Origin: G963677085 sp963677085 | GTDB lineage: Bacteria > Planctomycetota > Planctomycetia > Pirellulales > Thermoguttaceae | Direction of reading: 5' to 3' | Assembly (NCBI GenBank): GCA_963677085.2 | Contig: CAXXFH010000003.1 | Span: forward strand, 858,255 to 922,254 | DNA: 64,000 nt | Part shown: one piece after another, positions 17,303 to 25,924 of the stretch | Position numbering within the stretch: position 1 is the stretch's first letter | How the letters are laid out: every line of letters begins with the position of its first letter | The notes under the pieces: model-generated | Database searches by the model: none | The model's input: the letters and a program-made list of their open reading frames with translations, nothing else | What the model was told of the DNA's origin: nothing | Made by a program: the position numbers and the translations under genes

Positions 17303-18403
17303 ATGAGGCAACATCAGAGCGATGATAACGTTGCAGGAAACCGTCGCCAGCTAGACACGTTTTCAACCGGCATTTCTTTCCTTGATGACCTTTTACTCGG
17401 CGGGCACCGTCGGGGACACGTCTATGGACTACTCGGTCCGACCGGCGTGGGAAAAACGACGTTGGGGCTTCAGATCGCGGTGGCAGGAGCAATGCTTCGG
17501 GAACAATCCGGTGGTGACGGCGTATGGGCGTTCGTTACGCTGGAGCAGCGACCGGCAGAACTGCGAGGAATGATCATTTCCAACGCTGCAAGAATCTCCC
17601 GGCCCAAGATGGAAGGTTTGGCCAAATTAGCAGAACTGAATCTTAGCGGCGTCTTTGACGAGTACGAATTGAAGCGAGCCGACGATCTTCCTAACGTCAG
17701 TGGACGCATTCTGTCGGAGACTGAACGTATCCAGATTGTCAGATCGGTTTTTGACGATCACTTACGGATTATCGATTTCAGCAAAGGCATACCGACGATG
17801 GGATGCACGAGTTGTGTTGCAGCCATCGGACAGAAGATCCATCGACAGCTCCGGTCTGGTGCATCGCTGGCTGGCATCGTCATCGACGATGTCGGGCTCG
17901 CGGTAACTCAATGGCTAGGCCGGTTCCCTGACCCGCCGTCGCTGTCGGCTGCGTTACGGCAATTTGTTAAGGAAAGTCGGGATATGCTCGCCTCGCAATT
18001 CAATTGTCCGGTGTGGATAACGCACCAGTTGAATGGTGCGGCAAACGAGCTAGCGCCAGGGGCGTATCAACACCATTCTGCCGCAATGGATTGTCGGCGT
18101 TTCGGCGAATACCTTACCGGCTGCCTGGTCCTGGGGCAGCAGGATCGGGAGCAGGGTTTGTTCTTGATCCACCGTACGAAACTGCCCGGCGCGTCTTCGT
18201 CGCATCCAGGAGTCATCGCCCAGATCGACGACGATTTCGCCGTGGTACGGGAGGCAACTGGATATACGATGGATCCGATCTCACAACGATTTCGCCAGAT
18301 CGACGTGCCGTCTTTTCTCGTTAATCCAGCAGCTAGACGGCAGCTTCAACGGATGATCGCAAAACGACAATCCACTTCAGATCACCGATCGGGCAAACGC
18401 TGA
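17303..18403 (+). CDS. RecA/DnaB/KaiC-like ATPase
   Basis: The product has about 366 residues. GLLGPTGVGKTTLGLQIA is the Walker A motif (about residue 45). WAFVTLEQRPAELRGMI resembles the strand after Walker A in RadA/DnaB ATPases. LAGIVIDDVGLAV is Walker B, and WITHQLNGAANE corresponds to the Q-bearing sensor loop (compare SQLNR in DnaB). It probably works on DNA as a helicase-like or recombination motor. ATG 17303 lies two bases after the upstream stop; a TTG at 17297 would overlap it. The tight coupling implies joint function with the 15885 gene. Confidence 0.75.
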   Translation: MRQHQSDDNVAGNRRQLDTFSTGISFLDDLLLGGHRRGHVYGLLGPTGVGKTTLGLQIAVAGAMLREQSGGDGVWAFVTLEQRPAELRGMIISNAARISRPKMEGLAKLAELNLSGVFDEYELKRADDLPNVSGRILSETERIQIVRSVFDDHLRIIDFSKGIPTMGCTSCVAAIGQKIHRQLRSGASLAGIVIDDVGLAVTQWLGRFPDPPSLSAALRQFVKESRDMLASQFNCPVWITHQLNGAANELAPGAYQHHSAAMDCRRFGEYLTGCLVLGQQDREQGLFLIHRTKLPGASSSHPGVIAQIDDDFAVVREATGYTMDPISQRFRQIDVPSFLVNPAARRQLQRMIAKRQSTSDHRSGKR

Positions 18404-19085
18404 TCGCCTCCGGCGATTCACCATTTACTCACAGATTTCGCAGACTCTCACACGTTCCTGGCAACCCAAAGTGGCAGATCGCCGCACGAGTCTGTTTCGT
18501 TTCGTCCCGTAGGACTGGTACAGACGTAATTGTTAACGATACGTAGTGCAACATCATGTGAGCAAAATACTTAGCACATTAAGCAATGTTTCGTATAATA
18601 ATATAATAATAAGTGTAAATCTTTATTCTTTTATGAAGACTATTTTAATGAAAAAAAGTTTTCAGTATGTAATGCGGAACATCCCCCATGACGTAACTGC
18701 CAAAACAAAAAGCACTTATTTCATCTGCCGTGCGACACATGGTGTGTACCAACGCTTCGCGAACCAAACTACGTCCAACTGCTGCGAACTGAAATGATCG
18801 TCGAAAAAACGCTCCTATCGCAGCAGTCTCGCTGGCGATATTGACGAGCGAGGTTAACTGCACCAGTCCGCCCAAGGCAATCGGGAGTGTGGTGTTAGCG
18901 ACAGATGGCCAACCTGTAAATCTAGGTAACCGGCCGCTGGGTGAGCGGCGGGACGAAATGGCAATTCCAGAGACGCTATCCTGCTTTTCGACTTTGCCGA
19001 GGATGGATTTTTGACAGATCTGCGGCTATCAGGCCTGTTTGAATGCCAGTGGTTTCTAACCACCGCTCGTCCGGCATGTCACGGA
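18404..19085. other. AT-rich island and intergenic DNA
   Basis: From about 18540 to 18720 base composition drops sharply, with runs such as ATAATAATATAATAATAAG near 18593 and an A6G run near 18650, in a window that is otherwise GC-rich. A short open frame (18546-18797) exists but has no ribosome site and no recognisable product. The rest up to 19085 holds nothing I can identify. The island follows directly on the Rep-like/ATPase pair and could be an origin or element border. Confidence 0.45.
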
Positions 19086-19376
19086 TCAGGTTGAACCGTC
19101 CACGTCGGATCGGGTTATACCAGCCAATCTGAGGAAGGGAGCTTTGCCACCCACCCGAACAGCGCGAAGGAGCGCAGCTTCGGTTCGGGCGAGCAAAGCC
19201 GTGGTGATCGACATCCCGACGACCACGAGGCCGAGGTAGACCCAGACCATCGGCCAGTCGAAGCTGCCGAAGGAAAGGAACAACGTCACGGCCAGCAACA
19301 AGATGCCGATGCCCAGCCGGATGGTTGATCGGACCAACAGACGGGAGGTAGAAAGCTCCACGATGTTCTTAACCAT
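19086..19376 (-). pseudogene. Isoprenylcysteine methyltransferase-like protein, N-terminal fragment
   Basis: ATG 19376 begins MVKNIVELSTSRLLVRSTIR. Two membrane segments follow (LGIGILLLAVTLFLSFGS and MVWVYLGLVVVGMSITTALL), then ARTEAALLRA. This layout matches the N-terminus of the intact relative at 21512-22234. The catalytic C-terminal half is missing and the frame ends in unrelated residues. The missing half, or one like it, lies on the opposite strand at 20104-20625. Confidence 0.5.
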
Positions 19377-19380
19377 CCGT

Positions 19381-19545
19381 TTCCTTCTCAACCCGGCCCT
19401 GCCCGATGACGATTTTGATGCCGCCGTTCGGATCGCCCAGGCCGAGTATGATCCGGGCAAGCCCGATATCGTGGTCGGCTCCAACCGAAGCGGGGCCGTG
19501 GCAATGAACACGGATGATGGAGGATCATGGGGCCGATCATTATGA
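19381..19545 (+). pseudogene. Alpha/beta-hydrolase fragment
   Basis: The frame reads FLLNPALPDDDFDAAVRIAQ, then AEYDPGKPDIVVGSNRSGAV. This fits a family of small alpha/beta hydrolases in which VVGSSRGGAVA holds the nucleophile serine; here the motif reads GSNRSGA, so the serine position is altered. Both the start and the catalytic Asp/His regions are missing. The fragment is wedged between two pieces of methyltransferase gene and is non-functional. Confidence 0.45.
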
Positions 19546-19580
19546 TTGGGCGGAAGGGCAGAGTAAGCGAACACCTAACT

Positions 19581-20100
19581 GGACTTTTGCAAACTCAGGT
19601 TAATCCCAAATTGGCGACGACATGGTCATAGCTTCGCGATTTCTCGGTAACTTGCTCGATAGCCCAGGCCAGTGTGGTTCGCAGGGTTTCGTTGAGCATG
19701 GCCCGACAGGCTTCGCCGATGGTCGTCAGCCGACAGAGAGCCCAATCCTTCGCATGGCCCTGCTTGAGTTGGCTCGTGAGCAGGCTGTACGCCAGCATCA
19801 CCAGGTACATGTGCCGTGTCTGGCCCTGGCCGTTGCGAAGCTGATAGTCTCCCATGCCGGTGACGGTTTTGTTGTGAGCGATCATCAGCCCGGTGAGATA
19901 CTCGGCGAAGTGTCGCCGCTGCGGCTCGCAGGAAAACAACTCGCCGAAGTCTCGAACCGCATCTCGCACCACCTTGGGAAACTCGACGATAGCAGGCATG
20001 GTCCGACCCTCCCTGGCCACTGTGCGCCATCCGAAATCGCAGAAATTAGACACGATATCGCCTATCTTTCCAATGCCGTTTGAAAGTTTGCAAAAGTCCA
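19581..20100 (-). mobile_element. IS701-like deletion derivative (520 bp)
   Basis: Perfect inverted repeats TGGACTTTTGCAAACT lie at 19581-19596 and, inverted, end at 20100. CCTAAC occurs close outside both ends. The interior keeps only the two ends of a transposase gene, so the element is a MITE-like, non-autonomous form that could be moved by a full relative. Confidence 0.75.
19595..19999 (-). pseudogene. IS701-family transposase with internal deletion
   Basis: The frame from ATG 19999 joins an N-terminal piece, MPAIVEFPKVVRDAVRDFGE followed by RRHFAEYLTGLMIAHNKTV, to a C-terminal piece, RHMYLVMLAYSLLTSQLKQG followed by IGEACRAMLNETLRTTLAW. The whole catalytic middle of this normally 400-residue-plus DDE transposase is gone, yet the reading frame stays open across the junction near GMGDYQLRNGQG. 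No transposase activity is possible. Confidence 0.65.
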
Positions 20101-20103
20101 AAC

Positions 20104-20625
20104 CTAACCCACCCGGACCTGATCGAGGAACGGTCGCACATCGGGAAAGGAGTGAAACCGTGGGACAAGGTCCTCGCTCGGCTTATGGCACTTGGGACTC
20201 TTCTGCCAACGCTCATCATCGCCGGCCTGGACCGTCGTTGGGGCTGGTCGCCTGCAATGCCCGTGTCCGTCGAGATCGGCGGGACGGTGCTGTATGCCTT
20301 GGGAGCGTCGTGGATCGCTTGGGCCATGGTTTCGAATCGTTTCTTCGCCCCGGTTGTCCGCATCCAAAACGACCGGGGACACACGGTCGTGACGACGGGG
20401 CCGTATCGGATCGTTCGGCACCCGGGATATGTAGGGGTCATACTGTGCGGGATTGCCGTTCCGTTGATGCTCTGGTCTTACTGGGGACTTGTTCCAGCAG
20501 TGCTCGGTTGGGTTGTCGCCGTAGTGCGAACCTCTTTGGAAGACCGTACACTGCAAAACGAGCTTGAGGGATACCGAGAATACGCCACCCAAGTCCGATA
20601 TCGACTGATACCGGGAGTGTGGTAA
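20104..20625 (+). pseudogene. Isoprenylcysteine methyltransferase-like protein, C-terminal part
   Basis: The frame gives LTHPDLIEERSHIGKGVKPW, several membrane segments, TTGPYRIVRHPGYVG and REYATQVRYRLIPGVW. The R-H-P motif and final RLIPGVW match the SAM-binding part of isoprenylcysteine carboxyl methyltransferases and the intact neighbour at 21512-22234. The first 60-odd residues have been replaced by the IS701-like element. A TTG in that element (20080) keeps the frame open, so a chimeric product is conceivable but probably inactive. Confidence 0.6.
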
Positions 20626-20655
20626 CAAGGAAACTACAGATCAACAGGCTTCGAT

Positions 20656-21384
20656 ATGAACAACCAATCTCACGTTTGGCGGCGGCCGGACTTGGCAAAG
20701 CTCTTCTTGGAGGACGTGCGGGGCGGAATCCCCTTGGCGTCAGAGCAGATCGACGTGCTGTTGCGGGTCGTCCGTCATTCTACCGCCAACATCGACCGGC
20801 TGCTGGATATCGGCTGCGGCGATGGCATTCTCGGGCGGGCGGTCATGGCGGAATACCCGAATGCCATGGGCGTCTTTGTCGATTTTTCCGAGCACATGAT
20901 CGAAGCCGCCAAGCAGAAAGTCGACAACCACCGGGCTGTTTTCATTGTGCAAGACCTCGCCACCAAAACCTGGACGCAATCCGTCAGCAATTACGCCCCT
21001 TTCGATTTTGTCCTATCCGGCTTTGCGATTCATCATCTGCTGAACGAGCGGAAGCGGGAGTTGTACCGGGAAATCTTCGGCCTGTTAAGGCCGGGAGGAC
21101 TGTTCCTCAATCTGGAACATGTGGCTCCACAGTGTGAGTGGGCCGACCATGCCTTTAACGATCTATTTATAGACTCACTCTGGGCACACGATGGTCGAAA
21201 TGGCGGCACGAAAACCAGGGAAGACATCGCCAAAGAATGGTATCGTCGTTCCGACAAGGCAGAGAACATTCTTGTCCCAGTGGAACGGCAATGCCAGTGG
21301 CTGGGGGAAATCGGCTTCCAGGATGTCGACTGTTTCTTCAAGCTGTTCCAGTTAGCATTGTTCGGTGGAAAGAAACCGGAGTAG
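20656..21384 (+). CDS. Class I SAM-dependent methyltransferase
   Basis: The 242-residue protein has a standard fold. IDRLLDIGCGDGILGRAVMA is motif I (about residues 47-66), GVFVDFSEHMIEAAKQKV the strand-2 acidic region, FDFVLSGFAIHHLLNERKRE motifs II-III, and LRPGGLFLNLEHVA post-III. It acts on a small molecule of unknown identity in the cytoplasm. ATG 20656 follows the chimeric methyltransferase frame by 30 bases and may be co-transcribed with it. Confidence 0.85.
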   Translation: MNNQSHVWRRPDLAKLFLEDVRGGIPLASEQIDVLLRVVRHSTANIDRLLDIGCGDGILGRAVMAEYPNAMGVFVDFSEHMIEAAKQKVDNHRAVFIVQDLATKTWTQSVSNYAPFDFVLSGFAIHHLLNERKRELYREIFGLLRPGGLFLNLEHVAPQCEWADHAFNDLFIDSLWAHDGRNGGTKTREDIAKEWYRRSDKAENILVPVERQCQWLGEIGFQDVDCFFKLFQLALFGGKKPE

Positions 21385-21511
21385 CGTCGGACGGTTCCCT
21401 CCTGTAATACTTTGTCTTCGAGATTGGTTAGCGGCCCTGCCGCCCTGTGATCTTTGGTCGCCACTGAGGCAATGCAAAGCCCATCACGGTGACTGTCGAA
21501 ATCCATTTTTC

Positions 21512-22234
21512 CTACCACACGCCGGGGATCAACCGGTGGCGAACCCGTGTGGCGTACTCTTCGTACCCATCCAGTTCGTCATGGAGCATTCGATCTTCCA
21601 ATGCCGTTCGGACAAAGAGGACTATTGTTCCAATTGCCGTCGGAACCAAAGCCCAGAGTGACTCCAATGCCAAAGAGATGCCAACAAAGAGGAAGATGCT
21701 AAAAAGGTAGAGCGGATGTCGAACAATGGCGTAGGGGCCTGTGTCGATGACCTTGTGTTCTCGTTCCGTTTGGATTCGGACACCCGGTTCCGCAAACTTG
21801 TTTACGCCGTAGACCCACGTAGACATGAGATATCCCAACGTAAAGAGAGCGTAGCCGACGACGACCAGCCAACATGGGATCAATGACCACTGATACCGAT
21901 GGTCGAAACCCGCTACCGGCAAGATGGCCAACAGCGAGCCGAACAAAAGAACGAGAATCGCTTTGTCCCAAGTTCTTGTTCCTGCCTGAATCCTGCTTCG
22001 GGCGATGAAGATCTCAGGGTTTCTGAATCGTAGGTAGACGCTGCTCACGATCAACAGGGCGAGCAAGACAAAAACAAACACCCAGCCTTGCCACCACCAG
22101 ATGTCGCCGGCGGGCAGGAAAAGCAACACGGCGATGGTCAGGATGGAAAAAGCCAACGAACGAAAGGTCCGCAGAAAATTCCCTGTTGCGGACGGGCGTT
22201 CGGCGTTTTCTGATTTGGAATCGATGCTCGACAT
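21512..22234 (-). CDS. Isoprenylcysteine carboxyl methyltransferase family protein
   Basis: The 240-residue membrane protein has about five to six hydrophobic segments (for example FSILTIAVLLFLPAGDIWWW and GWVFVFVLLALLIVSSVYL). The catalytic SAM-binding region is DTGPYAIVRHPLYLFSIFLF and EEYATRVRHRLIPGVW near the C-terminus. Bacterial members methylate unidentified small or membrane-bound substrates. GGAGGGG precedes the ATG and the start abuts the stop of the deaminase gene, so it is the third gene of an operon that begins at 23718. Confidence 0.85.
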   Translation of the reverse strand: MSSIDSKSENAERPSATGNFLRTFRSLAFSILTIAVLLFLPAGDIWWWQGWVFVFVLLALLIVSSVYLRFRNPEIFIARSRIQAGTRTWDKAILVLLFGSLLAILPVAGFDHRYQWSLIPCWLVVVGYALFTLGYLMSTWVYGVNKFAEPGVRIQTEREHKVIDTGPYAIVRHPLYLFSIFLFVGISLALESLWALVPTAIGTIVLFVRTALEDRMLHDELDGYEEYATRVRHRLIPGVW

Positions 22235-23104
22235 TCACCCCTCCAGCGAAATCTCCTCTTCGCAGTATTTACCGTACGGCCGCAGGGAGTCGTAGTTCCG
22301 GCTGAATCGCAGCTTCGGGTGGATTTGCCGAAGGAACTCATTCGTTGGTCGTTCCGTCAAGATCTTACACACGATCCGTGTGTCCAGTCCCAGAATACGG
22401 CACGCCTCCAACGTTGGGCAGAAGTTGCGGGAGGCAAACCGAAGATAGCTTGGCCCTCGATCTAAAATGGGAACCTGCTCCGGCGGTATGCCGAGTTTGC
22501 GAATCAACAACTGGTAGGCTACGCTGACCGGGTCATTGCCGTCACACGGAATCTCCGATCGATGGGCTTCGACCCAAGCGATTCTCTTCTTGGCGAGGGC
22601 ATCGGCCATCTGGCGTAACGCCGCTTCGTCGGCGTTACGCAACATCTCGATCTGTTTCCTTACCTCACCGTTGTACAAAACAGAACATTGCTCATGCAGC
22701 ACGTCTTCGTGAACCACGATGTCTTTCTTCGCTCGGTCGAAAATCTCTCGGCACGGCAAGTCGATTCGGTTTCTGCCTTGGCGGAGCGCTTCCCGGATTG
22801 AATACCCGTAGACCACTACCTCGATTCCCGACCAGAGGATGGCCGTTGCACACATCGGACAGGGCTCGTGCGTCGACACGATCTGGCAGCCATCCAAATG
22901 CCGTCCCAGAAGGGCTACGGCCTTTTGAATGGCCGAAAGTTCCGCATGCGCCGTGGGATCGCCATCCGTTTTCTCAGTGTCGTGGGACTTGATGACGATT
23001 TCACCATTCCTGACCACTACGGCCCCGAATCCACAGTTGCCCTCCCGAAGCGAAAGTTCGGCTTCGTCGATTGCCACGAGCATGAATTCCGAGAAGTCGA
23101 TCAT
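22235..23104 (-). CDS. Cytidine/deoxycytidylate deaminase-like zinc protein
   Basis: The protein has 289 residues. The first about 150 form a nucleoside/tRNA-adenosine-type deaminase: PTAHAELSAIQKAV holds the zinc His and catalytic Glu, EPCPMCATAILWSG the two zinc Cys. The remaining about 130 residues are an extension I do not recognise (QLLIRKLGIPPEQVPILDRG, then RNFCPTLEACRILGLDTRIV). Most single-domain relatives have about 150-170 residues, so this is an enlarged version. Substrate unknown. It lies between a methyltransferase and a membrane methyltransferase gene in one operon. Confidence 0.8.
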   Translation of the reverse strand: MIDFSEFMLVAIDEAELSLREGNCGFGAVVVRNGEIVIKSHDTEKTDGDPTAHAELSAIQKAVALLGRHLDGCQIVSTHEPCPMCATAILWSGIEVVVYGYSIREALRQGRNRIDLPCREIFDRAKKDIVVHEDVLHEQCSVLYNGEVRKQIEMLRNADEAALRQMADALAKKRIAWVEAHRSEIPCDGNDPVSVAYQLLIRKLGIPPEQVPILDRGPSYLRFASRNFCPTLEACRILGLDTRIVCKILTERPTNEFLRQIHPKLRFSRNYDSLRPYGKYCEEEISLEG

Positions 23105-23157
23105 TGTATGCTCCTGATCTGGACTTGGTCGAACGTTCGGTGTTCTCAGGATTTACT

Positions 23158-23718
23158 TCAGTCTGCCGAATCGGTCTTCCCAAACACGACGGCATGACAC
23201 CGTCGCACGTACGGCTGTTCCGATTGCTGAAAACCCACGTCGGTGGCGGTCTTTAGCATCTCCTGAAACGTGCTGGCTTGAACGTGTGGTCGAGGCTCGG
23301 CGACGAACAGTCTCCCGTTGGGCTTCAGGCAGGCGAAAAACTGTCGGAAAAGGCGTTCGGCATTCGGGACTTCGTGAACCATGGCAAAGGCCAGAATGAA
23401 GTCGGCCTCGATGTCGAGGTTGAGATCGTCGGCTTCGCAACGATGGGTATCGATACGATCAGCCACCCCGGCCCTTTTAACCCGACGTTTCATGACATCG
23501 AGCATCTTCTGCTGGAGATCAACGGAAATCACTCGGCCGTGATCGCCGACCAATCTGGCCGCTGCGATGGAAAACAACCCCATGCCGCAGCCCACGTCCA
23601 TGACGGTCATCCCCAGGGTGACATACGCTACGAGGAGTTTTTCCGGATTGTGGATCAGTCGGCGTAGGGGATTGTCGATCAGGTAGCCCATCCACCACGG
23701 ACACACATGCTCGGCCAT
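23158..23718 (-). CDS. UbiE-like SAM-dependent methyltransferase
   Basis: With ATG 23718 (AAGGAAAG six bases upstream) the product has 186 residues. It begins MAEHVCPWWMGYLIDNPLRR, a start typical of planctomycete/deltaproteobacterial class I methyltransferases. TVMDVGCGMGLFSIAAARLV is SAM motif I, GRVISVDLQQKMLDVMKRR the next strand, DFILAFAMVHEV motif II-III. It probably heads the operon with the deaminase and the membrane methyltransferase. The substrate is unknown. Confidence 0.85.
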   Translation of the reverse strand: MAEHVCPWWMGYLIDNPLRRLIHNPEKLLVAYVTLGMTVMDVGCGMGLFSIAAARLVGDHGRVISVDLQQKMLDVMKRRVKRAGVADRIDTHRCEADDLNLDIEADFILAFAMVHEVPNAERLFRQFFACLKPNGRLFVAEPRPHVQASTFQEMLKTATDVGFQQSEQPYVRRCHAVVFGKTDSAD

Positions 23719-24024
23719 GGTCTTTCCTTCAAAGCGAGGTGGTTCTTGTCTCGGCCAACTGACACCCACAAAATAATCCGCAAACACGACAGGCCATTGT
23801 AGTCGTTTGAGCGGCCAGTGCGAATGCCGTCGTGGCGACAAAGTTGACTCGGTGACCGCTCAACGACCTTCCCGCAACCCCCTGACCATGGCCTTTCAAA
23901 CGTCGTTCGAGACTTGGCATCACCGCCAAGGCGACGATTCCTTTTGACCAACTGGGGTTAGATCTGGTGGATATAATGTATAATCACGAGCGGCGAGACG
24001 ATGATGCTGGACGGATTGGAGAAA

Positions 24025-24147
24025 ATGATGTATCGATGGAAGGCGAAAACCGTCGGCCTGTTCTTCTTCATTCCTTGGGTGTCGATCCGGCTGGTTTTGA
24101 GAAAACAGGAGAGAGGGACCACACCGGGACATCCAAAGAATCGTTGA
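24025..24147 (+). CDS. Possible 40-residue membrane peptide
   Basis: The frame MMYRWKAKTVGLFFFIPWVS, then IRLVLRKQERGTTPGHPKNR, follows TTGGAGAAA and a pair of TATAAT-like hexamers (23972-23984). It would give one short hydrophobic segment flanked by positive charges. No homology is recognised and the frame is short, so it may be chance. The remainder of 23719-24249 holds no gene I can support. Confidence 0.25.
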   Translation: MMYRWKAKTVGLFFFIPWVSIRLVLRKQERGTTPGHPKNR

Positions 24148-24249
24148 TGGCGTTCTGAGCCGCCCCGCTCGTGGAGAAGTGCCGCCGAATCGCACCGATT
24201 CCTGCGATCATCAGTCCACGATAAGTGTCCACGCTGAATGCTGCATGGT

Positions 24250-24360
24250 TTACTTGCCCTTGAGCTTCTTTGCCTGCACCTTCTGCCTTTGCATCTTCTT
24301 TTGGAGGTGGGCAAATTTGGTGGCCGGTTTTCGTGGTGTCTGGCGTTGATTCTTCGACAT
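24250..24360 (-). CDS. Small very basic protein, 36 residues
   Basis: The reading frame MSKNQRQTPRKPATKFAHLQ, then KKMQRQKVQAKKLKGK, has GGAGGA nine bases before its ATG. About a third of its residues are Lys or Arg, so it should bind nucleic acid or acidic surfaces. It faces away from the copper ATPase gene. No family is recognised, but the ribosome site, composition and compact ending make it more likely real than chance. Confidence 0.5.
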   Translation of the reverse strand: MSKNQRQTPRKPATKFAHLQKKMQRQKVQAKKLKGK

Positions 24361-24502
24361 GGCGGTGGTCCTCCTCTCCCATTCTACGGGCGACTGGCTC
24401 GGGCCGGTAGAATGACGTAGCAGGACCACGGCACCGCCCAAGGTGCTGTTCTCCCGAATTCGCCGTGTTTCAACGGCCAGCGAGCGAACGGAGCATACCG
24501 TC

Positions 24503-25924
24503 ATGCCAATTGATCCCATTTGCGGAATGCAAGTTGATGAAGGCACCGACCTGACCGCCGAACGAGACGGCCAAACATTCTATTTCTGTAGCGAGCACTG
24601 TCGCCACAAATTCTTAGCGACGGCGGAAGTTGACGAGCAGCACGCTTGTTGCCACGAAGATATACCGAGCAGGCACAACGAACATCGCAAAGCCGCCAAA
24701 TACGTCTGCCCGATGTGTGAAGGTGTGGAGAGCGACCAGCCGGACAATTGTTCCAAATGCGGAATGACACTGGAACCAGCACATCCGCAACGCCGCCAGC
24801 AGAAAACCATCTATACCTGCCCGATGCACCCCGAGATAGAGGAAGCTGGGCCAGGAACATGTCCAAAGTGCGGCATGGAGTTGGAGCCAAAATACATCGA
24901 CGCCGACGAAGAAGACGACGACTCGGAACTCCGCAGCATGACCCTGCGATTCTGGGTTAGTCTGGCGCTAAGTGTGCCTGTGTTCCTTCTTGCCATGCTG
25001 CCGATGGTCGGTGTACCGGTCGACATGTGGTTGGGTCACCCGCTCCACGTGTGGCTGCAACTCATGCTCTGTACACCCGTCGTCCTCTGGGCCGGATGGC
25101 CTTTCTTTGTGCGAGGTGTCCGATCCATCGTTACCTGGAATCTCAACATGTTCACGCTCATCGCCATCGGCACGGGTGCGGCCTACCTTTTTAGCCTGTT
25201 CGCCGTGCTGTTCCCCGGCCTGCTCCCTGACGATCTCAAAGTCAACGGACACGTCGAAGTCTATTTCGAGGCGGCGGCGGTCATCATCACGCTCGTGCTT
25301 CTCGGTCAAGTCTTGGAATTGCGTGCCAGACGACGAACGGGTAGCGCCATTCGGGAATTGCTTTCGTTGGCCCCACCAACCGCCCGAGTTGTTCGAGACG
25401 GGGACGAACAGGAAGTCTCGCTGGATGAAGTCCAGAGCGGCGACATCTTGCGAGTCCGTCCGGGTGAGAAGATACCGGTGGACGGGAAGTTGGCCGAGGG
25501 CAAGAGTTCCGTCGATGAATCCATGATTACGGGCGAACCGGTGCCGGTGCAGAAGCATACCGGGGATCAAGTCATCGGCGGCACGGTCAATCAAACTGGA
25601 TCATTCCTGATGGAGGCCGAAAAGGTCGGTGAAGACACAGTACTCTCGCAGATCGTCAACATGGTCGCAGATGCGCAGCGAAGTCGTGCGCCGATCCAGA
25701 AAGTTGCCGATGTGGTAGCGGGGTACTTCGTTCCTGCCGTTGTTTTGGCCGCCATCGTCACGTTCATAGTCTGGGCGGTGCTGCGCCCGAAGGAACCGGC
25801 CCTCGCCTGGGCATTCGTCAATGCCGTTGCCGTCCTCATCATCGCCTGCCCATGCGCTCTCGGGCTTGCCACGCCCATGGCGATCATGGTCGGAGTTGGC
25901 CGGGGAGCGAAGGAGGGCGTGCCA
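24503..25924 (+). pseudogene. copA: Copper-transporting P1B-type ATPase, truncated by IS630
   Basis: The frame opens MPIDPICGMQVDEGTDLTAE (YHS-type metal domain). Two heavy-metal-binding repeats follow: YVCPMCEGVESDQPDNCSKC and YTCPMHPEIEEAGPGTCPKC. Then come membrane helices, the actuator motif MITGEPVPVQ and the transport-site CPC in IIACPCALGLATP. At GRGAKEGVP (25924) the gene runs into IS630 copy 3. The phosphorylation (DKTG) and nucleotide-binding domains are absent, and the DNA beyond the IS does not resume the gene, so an additional deletion occurred. Such a protein cannot pump ions. Confidence 0.9.

Noticed and set aside
23944..23984. TTGACC and TATAAT as a sigma-70 promoter
   Set aside because: The spacing of 22 bases is too long, and the downstream reading frame is itself doubtful.
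24968..25594. 208-residue minus-strand open frame
   Set aside because: It is antisense to the copper ATPase transmembrane region, and its His/Arg-rich sequence has no protein-like pattern.
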